Of a DNA stretch of 64,000 nucleotides, positions 44,940 through 53,250 are shown in pieces. Under the pieces are notes generated by a model. That model was not told the DNA's origin. It searched no databases and saw only the letters and a program-made list of their open reading frames with translations. The stretch spans positions 3,081,501 through 3,145,500 of the forward strand of contig NZ_JAAMTH010000001.1 in assembly GCF_018283455.1 (NCBI RefSeq). Reading direction: 5' to 3'. Position 1 is the first letter of the stretch. Each line of letters begins with the position of its first letter. The stretch comes from Planococcus sp. MSAK28401. Its GTDB lineage: Bacteria > Bacillota > Bacilli > Bacillales_A > Planococcaceae. Both the position numbers and the translations under genes were made by a program.

Positions 44940-45881
44940 TTAGTCATATTTAATTCTCGGGTCGATATAGGTGTAGATGATGTCGACCAGCAAATTGACG
45001 AGTACGAACAAAGTCGCGACCAACAGAACCGAGCCTTGTACCATCGGGAAGTCGCGGGCTGCAATGGCATCGATCATCAGCCGCCCGACGCCGTTGATGG
45101 CGAATACTTTTTCGGTGATGATCGTTCCGCCGAGCAAGAAGCCGAAGTTCAATCCGATGATGGTGATGATCGGGATCATGGCGTTTTTCAATGTGTGGAT
45201 CCAAATGACGTTCTTTTCTTTCACGCCTTTGGCACGTGCTGTTCTGACGTAATCGGCGCGGATGACTTCAAGCATTGAAGATCTCGCCATGCGCGCAATC
45301 ATCGCAGCCGACCCTGTCCCTAAAGTAATCGCTGGCAGGATTAATTCCTTGATGCCATCGAGTGTGTACCAAGGGCTCGACATGCCTCCTACCGGCAGCC
45401 ATTGGAGATTGACCGCAAACACAAGGATCAATAACGCCCCGAGCCAGAAGTTCGGGATGGAGATGCCCGCCAGTGCGAACGTGGTCGCTGAAACGTCCAG
45501 CCAGGAATTTTGCCTCAAGGCCGAGATAAGGCCCGTGATGATTCCGATAATCACGGCGACGATCATGCTGGCGACAGCCAATTTCAATGTATTGGGAAAG
45601 CGCACCATGATCGCGTCTGCTACGGGCTGCGTCGTCTGATACGAATAACCGAAATCGCCTTGGACGGCATTCCCTACATAACGAAAGTACTGCGTCAGAA
45701 ACGGGTCGTTCAATCCGAGATTTTCTTCGATCGCCTCAATATCAGAAGCAGTGGCTGTCGGTCCGCCAATGACAGCAGCCGGATTCCCGGGCGCTATATG
45801 CATGGACGAAAAGACAAGAAACGATATGCCGAACAATAAAAACACCAATTGCAATGTTCGCTGAATAATTAGTGAAACCAA
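44940..45881 (-). CDS. Peptide ABC importer permease (OppB/DppB-like)
   Basis: 313 residues with six hydrophobic segments; the coupling motif is ARAKGVKEKNVIWIHTLKNA. First gene of the operon (order B, C, binding protein, D, F). The start is uncertain: AGGAGG at 45889-45894 is seven bases from a TTG at 45881, but only one base from a GTG at 45887, so the TTG is preferred. Confidence 0.92.
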   Translation of the reverse strand: MVSLIIQRTLQLVFLLFGISFLVFSSMHIAPGNPAAVIGGPTATASDIEAIEENLGLNDPFLTQYFRYVGNAVQGDFGYSYQTTQPVADAIMVRFPNTLKLAVASMIVAVIIGIITGLISALRQNSWLDVSATTFALAGISIPNFWLGALLILVFAVNLQWLPVGGMSSPWYTLDGIKELILPAITLGTGSAAMIARMARSSMLEVIRADYVRTARAKGVKEKNVIWIHTLKNAMIPIITIIGLNFGFLLGGTIITEKVFAINGVGRLMIDAIAARDFPMVQGSVLLVATLFVLVNLLVDIIYTYIDPRIKYD

Positions 45882-45887
45882 ATCCAC

Positions 45888-46140
45888 ACCTCCTAGACAT
45901 TAGTAAAGCATTTATCCTTTTTTGATTAACAAAAGAATAAATATTGATGTTCTACAGTATAAAGTAATCGAATATTAAATTCTATATGAATTTTCAATTA
46001 ATACATAAAAAATAGTTATTTTGGTTCTTTAAGCACTAAAAACTAAATTTTTAGTTACTCAATGTCGTATTATTTGTAATTTCTTATCCATTTTGTTCGT
46101 CAATTGGAAAATCACGACATTTCATTACGGGACACAAAAT
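45888..46140. other. Spacer upstream of the peptide importer
   Basis: AT-rich, no gene. It holds the importer ribosome site and presumably its promoter. No CodY-box is recognised with confidence. Confidence 0.45.
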
Positions 46141-46233
46141 AAAAACCAGCACCCTAAAAAAAATAAACTGCTCCACGCTCGTCGAATTTCTACTAGACGA
46201 GGGCGATGCAGAATAAATGGGGTGCTGGTTTTT
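46141..46233 (-). terminator. Long 3' hairpin of the Lrp gene
   Basis: A perfect 14-bp inverted repeat (46141-46154 with 46220-46233, AAAAACCAGCACCC arms) encloses 65 bases that contain a second stem (CTCGTC, 46178-46183, with GACGAG, 46196-46201). T-runs flank both ends. It is probably the Lrp terminator, but is much longer than an ordinary one. Confidence 0.65.
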
Positions 46234-46249
46234 AAATTTTTCGAAGCTA

Positions 46250-46699
46250 TTACAGTTTAAGCCCGTTTCTGCTTTTGAATCTTCGCAGCAGAATATGGCT
46301 TTCGACTCGGGTGATGCCTTCGAGTGCATACAATTCTTCGTTGATGAACTTTTCCAGATCGATAAAATCGTCCACCAAAACGTGCATGTGCAAGGTGGAA
46401 GGTCCTGTCATCTGATAGCAACTGGCGACTTGCGGGTTGTCTGCCAAGGCTTGCGCCACTTCGACGAGTGATCCCGGCTCGCAATCCACTTCAAAGAACC
46501 CGGAAACTTTCTTGCCTACCTTTTCGCTGTTGATGACGACGGTAAACTTCTCGATGACGCCTTCCTCGATCAGGTTTTGAACCCGCTCCCGGACGGCGAC
46601 ACGCGACAGATTCAATTCTTTCCCGATATCCACATATGAAGTGCGGCCATTCACCGTCAACAACTCTAGAATTTTTTTATCGGTATTATCCAACTTCAT
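46250..46699 (-). CDS. Lrp/AsnC family transcriptional regulator
   Basis: A 149-residue regulator: N-terminal winged helix-turn-helix (about 5-50, TSYVDIGKELNLSRVAVRERV) and a C-terminal RAM ligand-binding domain (about 65-145). This family senses amino acids. It may regulate the adjacent peptide importer, which lies downstream on the same strand, but no binding site is evident. AGAGGTG precedes the ATG. Confidence 0.93.
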   Translation of the reverse strand: MKLDNTDKKILELLTVNGRTSYVDIGKELNLSRVAVRERVQNLIEEGVIEKFTVVINSEKVGKKVSGFFEVDCEPGSLVEVAQALADNPQVASCYQMTGPSTLHMHVLVDDFIDLEKFINEELYALEGITRVESHILLRRFKSRNGLKL

Positions 46700-46929
46700 G
46701 TTTTACACCTCTGATTCGTATAGAATGACTTCATTATATCCATTCTCCGCAAGTTTTAAAATGTGCGTTTTGTTTCGGAACAGGTATTTGGGACATAGCT
46801 GTCTTCTCAATCCACAACTACTGCCTGAAAGAAGGCTTCCGCCTCTAAGCTTTGCGGATTTTCCTTATGATACCACACGTCAAATATCCCCTATTACTTT
46901 GGGCGCGAGGATACGTCAGATCGACTGCT

Positions 46930-47376
46930 TCAAGAAAGCAGCTTTTTCTCCAACACGATTTTCAACTGTCCGCGCTGATCGACTTCCGTCTTTAAGACGT
47001 CAAACTCTGTCTGAATGTTCAGCAGCAGCATGCCGCGCCACTTGTTCATCGTCTTGGTGCGTACGATTTCGTAGCCCAAATTCTTTAGGTCTGCGTGCTG
47101 CCTGCTCATCAGTTCAGAGGCGATTCCAAGTTTCCGGAAGTCTGGATGCACGCCCCCGAGCCAACTATAGAAAATTCGATCGTCCAGCCCGTAGCCAATC
47201 TTATAGCCCGCGACTTGATTGTCTACTAAAGCCACATAGATCAACACATGTTCCTGGCTATTGAGTTTCTCCAGCCAATAGCCTGGCCCGTCAAAAATCT
47301 CCCGGTGCAGTGTGATGATCTCTTCCGTTATATGCTTGGGCGGTTCGGCAATGAATTTGTGATAGCTGATGTTCAT
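46930..47376 (-). CDS. GNAT family N-acetyltransferase
   Basis: 148 residues with the GNAT core: beta-4 segment VALVDNQVAGYKIGY, the acetyl-CoA pyrophosphate loop HPDFRKLGIASELM (R-x-x-G-I-A variant) and a closing strand near ILIVLEKK. AGAAAGAGGC site. Substrate unknown; stands alone. Confidence 0.87.
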   Translation of the reverse strand: MNISYHKFIAEPPKHITEEIITLHREIFDGPGYWLEKLNSQEHVLIYVALVDNQVAGYKIGYGLDDRIFYSWLGGVHPDFRKLGIASELMSRQHADLKNLGYEIVRTKTMNKWRGMLLLNIQTEFDVLKTEVDQRGQLKIVLEKKLLS

Positions 47377-47457
47377 AAGCTTGCCTCTTTCTTTTTGAAA
47401 TCATTATATAAGCTCCACTGCTGTATTCCTAAGAACTAAAAACGATGAATACTAAGC

Positions 47458-47655
47458 TTAATTTGGAGTTCTACCCCTAACAATCTTTAAAATTTCAGCA
47501 ACTCCCATCGCGATTAAACCGTTTAGTATGGCAAATACTGAATATAAAATGGATTGACCGCTCTCTCCATCCGATGCAATGGATGTGATGACGGTAAGAA
47601 CTCCCGCAAGCATCATCAATAAACCGAATATGTATAACATTAAAACTAGTTTCAT
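47458..47655 (-). CDS. Small membrane protein
   Basis: 65 residues, two hydrophobic segments (LVLMLYIFGLLMMLAGVL and SVFAILNGLIAMGVAEIL), Arg-rich tail. GAAGGGAG site before the ATG. No family recognised. Confidence 0.65.
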   Translation of the reverse strand: MKLVLMLYIFGLLMMLAGVLTVITSIASDGESGQSILYSVFAILNGLIAMGVAEILKIVRGRTPN

Positions 47656-47709
47656 ATAGTCTCCCTTCTTCTCTGTTTAAAAATATAAAATTAGCAGACG
47701 ATTCATGCT

Positions 47710-48225
47710 CTACTGGTCGCCATCGCTCAGTTCAATTGACCTAAACATTTGAGCGTAAAGTGCTTTTATATTTTCTTCTGTTTCTCCTTCGTCGCTTAAA
47801 GCGTATCTTGCAATAGATTGTTCATTATTTGACCTCTGCAAGAAACTCGTTGCGTAGTAATCTTTCTCCGCCTCACCGAATGCTAGCCCCAAATCAGGCA
47901 AAGGACCTTTGCCTTTATTCGATCCAAAAAAGAAAAACGGGATATGCACTCCCATATAGACTGAAGTGTATTCACTTTCCGCAGCTTCCGCAAGATGCTC
48001 CTTCATGATGAACACCGCATCGTATTTCCACAAAGTAGTTTCTTCAAAGTCATCGAAAGAGATTTCAATGAACTCAATTTGTTGTTCTTCCACATCCGGC
48101 GCCTCTCCCACTACTGCGATGCTCAAATCTCTTCCCTCGTACGGCTCGAGCTCAGTCTGCGCGGCACAACCAGTGAGCAGAATGATAAATAAAATTGCAA
48201 TACCGAACTTTTGGATGTTCTTCAT
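47710..48225 (-). CDS. Hypothetical lipoprotein
   Basis: A 171-residue lipoprotein. Lipobox LLTGC (Cys about 18) after a short basic start. The mature part is acidic, with SIAVVGEAPDV and aromatic IPFFFFGS. GGGGGACTGAG lies before the chosen start at 48225. The longer frame to 48396 runs through the neighbouring gene and is not supported. No domain recognised. Confidence 0.7.
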   Translation of the reverse strand: MKNIQKFGIAILFIILLTGCAAQTELEPYEGRDLSIAVVGEAPDVEEQQIEFIEISFDDFEETTLWKYDAVFIMKEHLAEAAESEYTSVYMGVHIPFFFFGSNKGKGPLPDLGLAFGEAEKDYYATSFLQRSNNEQSIARYALSDEGETEENIKALYAQMFRSIELSDGDQ

Positions 48226-48244
48226 CTCAGTCCCCCATTTTCTA

Positions 48245-48517
48245 TTATCGCCCAGGAAAAGCAAGCCAATAGGCAAGCGGCACCAACAAAAGGATAAAGA
48301 TTCCGTTGCTGATCCATACATGCTTTTTCGGAATGCCCCACTTTTTTTCGAGCGCTCGAATATGCAAAGAGAATAATGAGTATCCGATGAATCCAAGCAG
48401 GAAACTGAGTCGGTCCTGGTGAATCGAGAGCGCCCGAATGAGGCCTAGCCCAACCAACAGCAAGCCCGCTTGACATAACGCTATATTGAAATACTGTACT
48501 TTCTTTTCTTCTGTCAT
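48245..48517 (-). CDS. Small membrane protein
   Basis: 90 residues with three hydrophobic segments. The start at 48517 follows AAAGGAGCGG. It lies 19 bases upstream of the lipoprotein gene on the same strand and probably shares its transcript. No family recognised. Confidence 0.65.
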   Translation of the reverse strand: MTEEKKVQYFNIALCQAGLLLVGLGLIRALSIHQDRLSFLLGFIGYSLFSLHIRALEKKWGIPKKHVWISNGIFILLLVPLAYWLAFPGR

Positions 48518-48546
48518 CTTTCCGCTCCTTTCAAAAAGCATGAGAC

Positions 48547-48951
48547 TTAAGTTAAAAAGTTAAAGACGTCGAAATAGATTACTAAGGTGACTGCCGATAT
48601 CCAAATCGCCATCTCGCTGAGTGTCAAAATCGCCTGTTTCGGCTGGTCGGAATGCTTCCACTGGAAATAGGCTCTGACGAAGGCATCTGTTGTCATCCAA
48701 GCAATGAATAAGAAAAGGTAGAATATTACTGGAAACTCTTGGTAGAGCACCAACGAAAAGGCGATTAAGCTTGCCAACATCCACCCCCACCTCACCCATT
48801 GCTCGATCTTACGATGCTGCTCGTTAATGTAATCATAAGAAAAGAAATCTTTCTTTTCTTTTTCGATCTGCAATAGTTTCCTCAGAACGAAATTTACTAT
48901 GGTGACGAGTACAACAATCCCTAGAATAACCAATCCGATTTCCAGCCACAT
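48547..48951 (-). CDS. DUF4181-type membrane protein
   Basis: 134 residues with four hydrophobic segments. The cytoplasmic loop KEKKDFFSYDYINEQHRKI fits the DUF4181 family of Bacillales membrane proteins of unknown function. The start at 48951 is preceded by AAGGAAGTG. A longer frame is unsupported. First of a three-gene cluster on the minus strand. Confidence 0.75.
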   Translation of the reverse strand: MWLEIGLVILGIVVLVTIVNFVLRKLLQIEKEKKDFFSYDYINEQHRKIEQWVRWGWMLASLIAFSLVLYQEFPVIFYLFLFIAWMTTDAFVRAYFQWKHSDQPKQAILTLSEMAIWISAVTLVIYFDVFNFLT

Positions 48952-49052
48952 GAGCGCACTTCCTTTTTCAAGAGTTATCGTCGATAAAAAATAATTCCCG
49001 CTAACTTGAATGCACCTTTTATCAACGCCTGTGTGCAACAAATAAATCGACT

Positions 49053-49784
49053 TTATTTGTTTAGCGTTTGATTGCCATGAAAAACATTTAAAATGAACTC
49101 TTTTTCTGGAACGTTCAATTGTTCATATCCCAAGAGGAAATCTTGATTATCGTAAGAAGCTTGCTTTAATGCGACATTGATCTCTTTGCCTGTTAACTCA
49201 ACGAGGGTATATCTAGCAGACGGCTTGTCATAACAACCAAGCGACCCCGGATTCAAGTAAGTTCGTTGTGCAGAAGAAAAATGATGCACTGGATGAGGAT
49301 GGCCGAAACAAACCAAATCGAACGGCGATTCTTCATAAAGCTGGTCCAGCTTTTCAACCGTCGGCTCAGCATCAATCGGAAGAAATCGCTGCTCGGCGTC
49401 CATATGATAATGAGTAAACAATATCTTGTGTCCTTCATGCTCTGCCACTATTTCTTTCGGAATGGCTTTCAATTTAGGCAGCAGGCGTTGATCGAATCGT
49501 TTTGCCAACCATTCGTGATGAAGTTTTTCGCCGCCTTGGCTTTCCCCACCTTCCCCCTCCAAAATCGCAATCAATTCTTCTTCGTGGTTCCCGCTAACAA
49601 ACGAAATGTCTTTTCTGGAAAACAAAATTCGCAGCACTTCGTTGGTCTCATACCCTATTCCGACCATATCTCCTATACAGTAGATGTGCTCCACTTCAGG
49701 ATGTTGATCGATTTCTGCCAATGCTGAAAGTAGAGCTCGGCTATTTCCGTGGACATCCGCAATCACTGCGATTGTTGTACTCAT
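49053..49784 (-). CDS. Metallophosphoesterase (YfcE/PrpE-like)
   Basis: A 243-residue calcineurin-fold phosphoesterase with all family motifs: DVHGN (metal Asp/His), GDMVG, GNHEE, THYH and GHPHPVH. It would hydrolyse a phosphomonoester or diester with two metal ions. AGGGG lies eight bases before this ATG, whereas a GTG three codons upstream is closer than ideal. Substrate unknown. Confidence 0.9.
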   Translation of the reverse strand: MSTTIAVIADVHGNSRALLSALAEIDQHPEVEHIYCIGDMVGIGYETNEVLRILFSRKDISFVSGNHEEELIAILEGEGGESQGGEKLHHEWLAKRFDQRLLPKLKAIPKEIVAEHEGHKILFTHYHMDAEQRFLPIDAEPTVEKLDQLYEESPFDLVCFGHPHPVHHFSSAQRTYLNPGSLGCYDKPSARYTLVELTGKEINVALKQASYDNQDFLLGYEQLNVPEKEFILNVFHGNQTLNK

Positions 49785-49946
49785 GGAAGTCACCCCTCTT
49801 CGAATTCTCGAATTGTTTCATCACTAAATTACAGATAAAACCAATTCCAGTTCCCACCAATATGGTATATTGTGTAAAATAAGAGATTTTTCAATGGTAC
49901 TTTTCGTATTTACGATAAAAAATTAGATCTAAACTGGAGGAAAATT

Positions 49947-50285
49947 ATGTCTAAAAAGTTGATTGGCATTATGCTATCGACGTTCGTGCTTATTGGAATG
50001 TTCTTTACCTTAAGTGTCTTTTATCCCTACCAAGAACAAGCGAGCTCTGGGTTTCCTATACCCAAAAGCGCGGTGTTGATCAAGAACACCGATTCAGTTG
50101 CCGTCTATGATTGGCCAAAAGCTTCAGAAGAAAACGGAATTCCTTATTTCTATAAATTAGCCATTCTATCGAAAGGGTGGACTTTAGCTGAACAAGAAGG
50201 CGCATCCCAGTATTATGAAAAAGATGGCAGCCGAGTGGATTTGATCACTCAAACTGACCTCTTGACCTTACGCTTGGAAGAATAA
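49947..50285 (+). CDS. Hypothetical anchored protein
   Basis: 112 residues. N-terminal hydrophobic segment (about 5-27, IGIMLSTFVLIGMFFTLSVF), then a small extracellular domain. No lipobox Cys. ACTGGAGGA site. No domain recognised. Confidence 0.65.
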   Translation: MSKKLIGIMLSTFVLIGMFFTLSVFYPYQEQASSGFPIPKSAVLIKNTDSVAVYDWPKASEENGIPYFYKLAILSKGWTLAEQEGASQYYEKDGSRVDLITQTDLLTLRLEE

Positions 50286-50312
50286 TTGAATAGCTTTTAG
50301 ACTTCTGTCTTC

Positions 50313-50618
50313 TCATTCTACTCCTGATGTTTTCGCCTTCGACGCTAATTTCCCGAGCAAGTCTTGCTTTTGGATAAACAAGATGACCAGCGCTTGAATG
50401 GACATGGCGATAATCACGAGGATAATATGCGAAGTTTGGTAGAAAATGTGAGCCAGCACGAAGAAAATCGGTGCTGTGGCCAAGTAGGAAATATACTGAT
50501 TTTTAGTTGCGATATAGACAATGGTCGCTAAGCAGCTCGTGATGAAAAACAATTCGAATAATAGCCCTATATAATTAAAAAAGCCAATCGAGTAAGCAAA
50601 TTCGTCCCAAAATGTCAT
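50313..50618 (-). CDS. Small membrane protein
   Basis: 101 residues with three hydrophobic segments. The start at 50618 follows AAAGGAGGAAA. Unrecognised family. Confidence 0.65.
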   Translation of the reverse strand: MTFWDEFAYSIGFFNYIGLLFELFFITSCLATIVYIATKNQYISYLATAPIFFVLAHIFYQTSHIILVIIAMSIQALVILFIQKQDLLGKLASKAKTSGVE

Positions 50619-50755
50619 TTCTTTTCCTCCTTTATTCAAATTTAAAGTCTTTCCATTGATGGTAACATTTATTGGAAAAATTGTTATTAATAATACCAAA
50701 AAATCTTCATACAAAAAACCCCACTGTTTGCCAGCGAGGTTCGTTTACGTATGTA

Positions 50756-51577
50756 TTAAAAGCGTTTCATCTTCTCCTGAGACATCGCTGCTTTCATTCG
50801 CGGGTAGTTGGCAATCGTGCCGCCGTCGATGCGCAAGTCGATGCCGGTAATATAGGAAGCCGAATCACTCAACAGGAATTCGATCGCGGAGGCGATTTCT
50901 TCCGGTTCCGCTGTCCGGCGCAGCGGCGTGTGGTCGAGCATGATTTGAATTTCTCCCGATGCGTCCGGCACACTCATCATGCCAGGCGATACCGAATTGA
51001 GCCGCGCGCCTTTTTGGCCCCACGCCCAGGCCTGATCTTCGACGATCAAGTGGACGGCGAGCTTTGACATGCTGTTGGCCGCCCCCGCATCTCCTTGCGT
51101 GAACTGGTCGAGCGTTTCAACCAGGTTGGCTGCGAGCTGTTGTTTCAAGGCGTCCATATACTGGCCATTTTGCGGCACCATATAGGCGGTCATCGAGGAC
51201 ACCATGACGGCAGACGTCGTTTCATTCGCCAGCGGCAAAAATGCTTCGAGCACGTGGCTCATGCCGATGACGTTATCCGCCATCCTGCGCTTGGAATCGC
51301 TTGCGTTCGATAAGCCCGCTGCGTGGACGAGCCCTCTCAAACTTCCGAGTTCCGACGCTTTTTCAGCTAACGCTCCGACCGCTCGTTTCGATGTCAGGTC
51401 GGACGTCTCGCAGTGGACGTCAGTCATGCCTTTTTGGAAAAGCTGTTGCTTTACTTGTTCGAGGCATTTTTCGCATGAATCCACCAACAGCAGCGTGCCT
51501 TTTGGGCCAATGTGCTGTGCCAGTGCAATGGCCAGATCTTCTGAACCGCCTGTAATCACATAAACGTCCTTCATCAT
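50756..51577 (-). CDS. Short-chain dehydrogenase-like protein with atypical active site
   Basis: 273 residues of the SDR superfamily: a Rossmann start VITGGSEDLAIALA (a variant of TGxxxGIG), the catalytic Ser region MVSSMTAY and the late motif RLNSVSPG. At the position of the catalytic Tyr of the YxxxK motif the sequence reads NSMSK, so Tyr appears replaced by Asn, while the Lys is kept. Residues NGQYMDALK slightly earlier might supply a Tyr. Divergent from a TetR gene across 98 bases, suggesting regulation by it. Activity is uncertain. Confidence 0.78.
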   Translation of the reverse strand: MMKDVYVITGGSEDLAIALAQHIGPKGTLLLVDSCEKCLEQVKQQLFQKGMTDVHCETSDLTSKRAVGALAEKASELGSLRGLVHAAGLSNASDSKRRMADNVIGMSHVLEAFLPLANETTSAVMVSSMTAYMVPQNGQYMDALKQQLAANLVETLDQFTQGDAGAANSMSKLAVHLIVEDQAWAWGQKGARLNSVSPGMMSVPDASGEIQIMLDHTPLRRTAEPEEIASAIEFLLSDSASYITGIDLRIDGGTIANYPRMKAAMSQEKMKRF

Positions 51578-51675
51578 GAGCAATTCCCCCTGTTATCTAC
51601 TATAATTAGCGTAAGCGTAATTTCCGTAAATAACACGAGACATTTACTACAATATTGTCTAATGGAGTGACATAA

Positions 51676-52191
51676 ATGATAACAGCGAAACAAACTATCA
51701 CTGAAACTTTCATCCACTTGCTTGCTGAACAGGATTTCGAGGCCGTATCGGTCAAGGACATCGTCGCCTATGCCGGCATTTCACGCTCGACGTTCTACCT
51801 GCATTTCACCGATAAATACGAATTGATGGAGGCGGTGCGCAGCCAATTGAATGGGCGGCTCCTCCAAATCTACGCCGAGCCGTCGGATGCAGAGACCATC
51901 AACTTGAAAATCTGCCGACACATCTTCCGCTACCGCTCGTTCTACCGCCAGGAATTTTCCGATGCCGGTCGCATTCATGAACTGACAAGCCGCTTTGCCA
52001 GCCAGCTCGAGCATGTCTTTGGCGACGAGGATCTCGCCGTCTTCGCAGGCTGGGGCACGATCGGCTATTTGGCGTCCTGGGTCAAGGGCGGATTTGCCAT
52101 GGCGCCGCAGGAAGCGTCGGACAAGCTGATGAAAATCATTTTCGCCGATTGGACGGCGAATTTAGCGGATGCCCGGGAACGGAGCAGTTAA
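51676..52191 (+). CDS. TetR/AcrR family regulator
   Basis: A 171-residue regulator. The HTH covers about residues 10-50 (EAVSVKDIVAYAGISRSTFYLHF), followed by a shorter ligand-binding domain of TetR_C type. Divergent from the SDR gene, which is the likely target. AGACA-N13-TGTCT near 51639-51661 is a weak operator candidate. TGGAGTGA site before the ATG. Confidence 0.9.
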   Translation: MITAKQTITETFIHLLAEQDFEAVSVKDIVAYAGISRSTFYLHFTDKYELMEAVRSQLNGRLLQIYAEPSDAETINLKICRHIFRYRSFYRQEFSDAGRIHELTSRFASQLEHVFGDEDLAVFAGWGTIGYLASWVKGGFAMAPQEASDKLMKIIFADWTANLADARERSS

Positions 52192-52251
52192 ATTTTTTTC
52201 GCGGCGACGACAAACTTGTAAGCTGATCCACAAAACGAAAGGACTGGTAGG

Positions 52252-52647
52252 ATGAATTTGTATCGAACCTTAGTCTTCGGAGCTTTAGCGCTTGTCACGC
52301 TTTGGCTCATCACTGATTTCTTTCCAGCTACATTGGAGGCACTCGGTGTAAGCTCTTGGCTCATCTTGGCTGCACTCGCTTGCCTCGTCATTGCCATATT
52401 CGTTACGCCGAATGGTGACGGCCCACCGCCTGAAAGAGGAAAGTATTCTAAATTGACCTTTAGCGCTATCGGATTGGGTTATCCAATTTTGCTGATGGCG
52501 CTGCTCACCTTGCTTGGCGGTGAATCGAGCACAGGTTACTCGCTTACAAGTACGCCTCTGTGGGTAACGTTGATCGTATTTTTATGGTTGAGCTATTCCG
52601 ATGACAAAAAAGCATACAAGAAAAAAATGCAAGAATCCAGAGAATAG
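52252..52647 (+). CDS. Small three-helix membrane protein, paralogue B
   Basis: 131 residues. Related to the gene at 35297 and the next gene by LITDFFPATLEALGVSSW and LLTLLGGESSTGYSLTSTPLW, with a charged C-terminus. The site is GGTAGG, seven bases from the ATG by a short margin. The function is unknown. Confidence 0.78.
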   Translation: MNLYRTLVFGALALVTLWLITDFFPATLEALGVSSWLILAALACLVIAIFVTPNGDGPPPERGKYSKLTFSAIGLGYPILLMALLTLLGGESSTGYSLTSTPLWVTLIVFLWLSYSDDKKAYKKKMQESRE

Positions 52648-52651
52648 AGCG

Positions 52652-52679
52652 AAACCCTCCAGTACCGGAGGGTTTTTTT
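52652..52679 (+). terminator. Terminator of paralogue B
   Basis: AAACCCTCC with GGAGGGTTT around a 6-base loop, followed by T's. Confidence 0.88.
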
Positions 52680-52795
52680 GTGTCACTGAATCTTCACACG
52701 GGGTAAGGGATTCAGTTCAATTCCTTTTATCTCAAACTATTTTTGTTAGACTAAAAGGAAGGCGAATATTTGCCAGCTAGGAGAGGATTTTTACG

Positions 52796-53173
52796 ATGAA
52801 AACCTATTGGCTCATTATTGCTGTATTATTGCTGAACTTGTCTCTGTTATTGATCAACGATTATTTCCCAGGTACTCTCGCTGAGCTCGGCATTCCAACG
52901 TGGATCTTGTTTGTGGTTATCGTCTTAATGGCCATATTCAGCTGGGCAACCGTCAAGCCGCGACGCGAGAAAAAGCGCTATATGATCATCTTTCCCGCAT
53001 TGATGGTCGGCGTCCCGCTATTGGTAATCACTGTCTTGACAGCGCTCGGCGGAGAATCCCAGAACAGCATTTCGCTGACAAGCCCAGTCTTATGGATCGG
53101 TGCTGCGGCGGCGTTGTGGATTTCCTGGATCGAGTATACGCGGGCATCCGAGAAAAAAGCAGAGAAAGCGTAA
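52796..53173 (+). CDS. Small three-helix membrane protein, paralogue C
   Basis: 125 residues. LLINDYFPGTLAELGIPTW and LTALGGESQNSISLTSPVLW align with paralogues A and B; it is closest to A. The site AGGAGAGG lies ten bases before the ATG. It has its own terminator and likely its own promoter, so the tandem pair B/C is not one operon. Confidence 0.78.
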   Translation: MKTYWLIIAVLLLNLSLLLINDYFPGTLAELGIPTWILFVVIVLMAIFSWATVKPRREKKRYMIIFPALMVGVPLLVITVLTALGGESQNSISLTSPVLWIGAAAALWISWIEYTRASEKKAEKA

Positions 53174-53180
53174 AGTTTCG

Positions 53181-53222
53181 CATGAAAAAAGGCTCTTCCA
53201 CTTGGGAGAGCCTTTTTTCATG
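53181..53222. terminator. Terminator of paralogue C
   Basis: A long inverted repeat CATGAAAAAAGGCTCT / AGAGCCTTTTTTCATG. Serves both the membrane protein and the convergent reductase. Confidence 0.9.
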
Positions 53223-53250
53223 CATTTTTTTCGTCAGGTATTGGCATTAT

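Noticed and set aside
45888-46140. CodY or other global-regulator box before the peptide importer
   Set aside because: AT-rich sequence gives partial matches but none strong enough to report.
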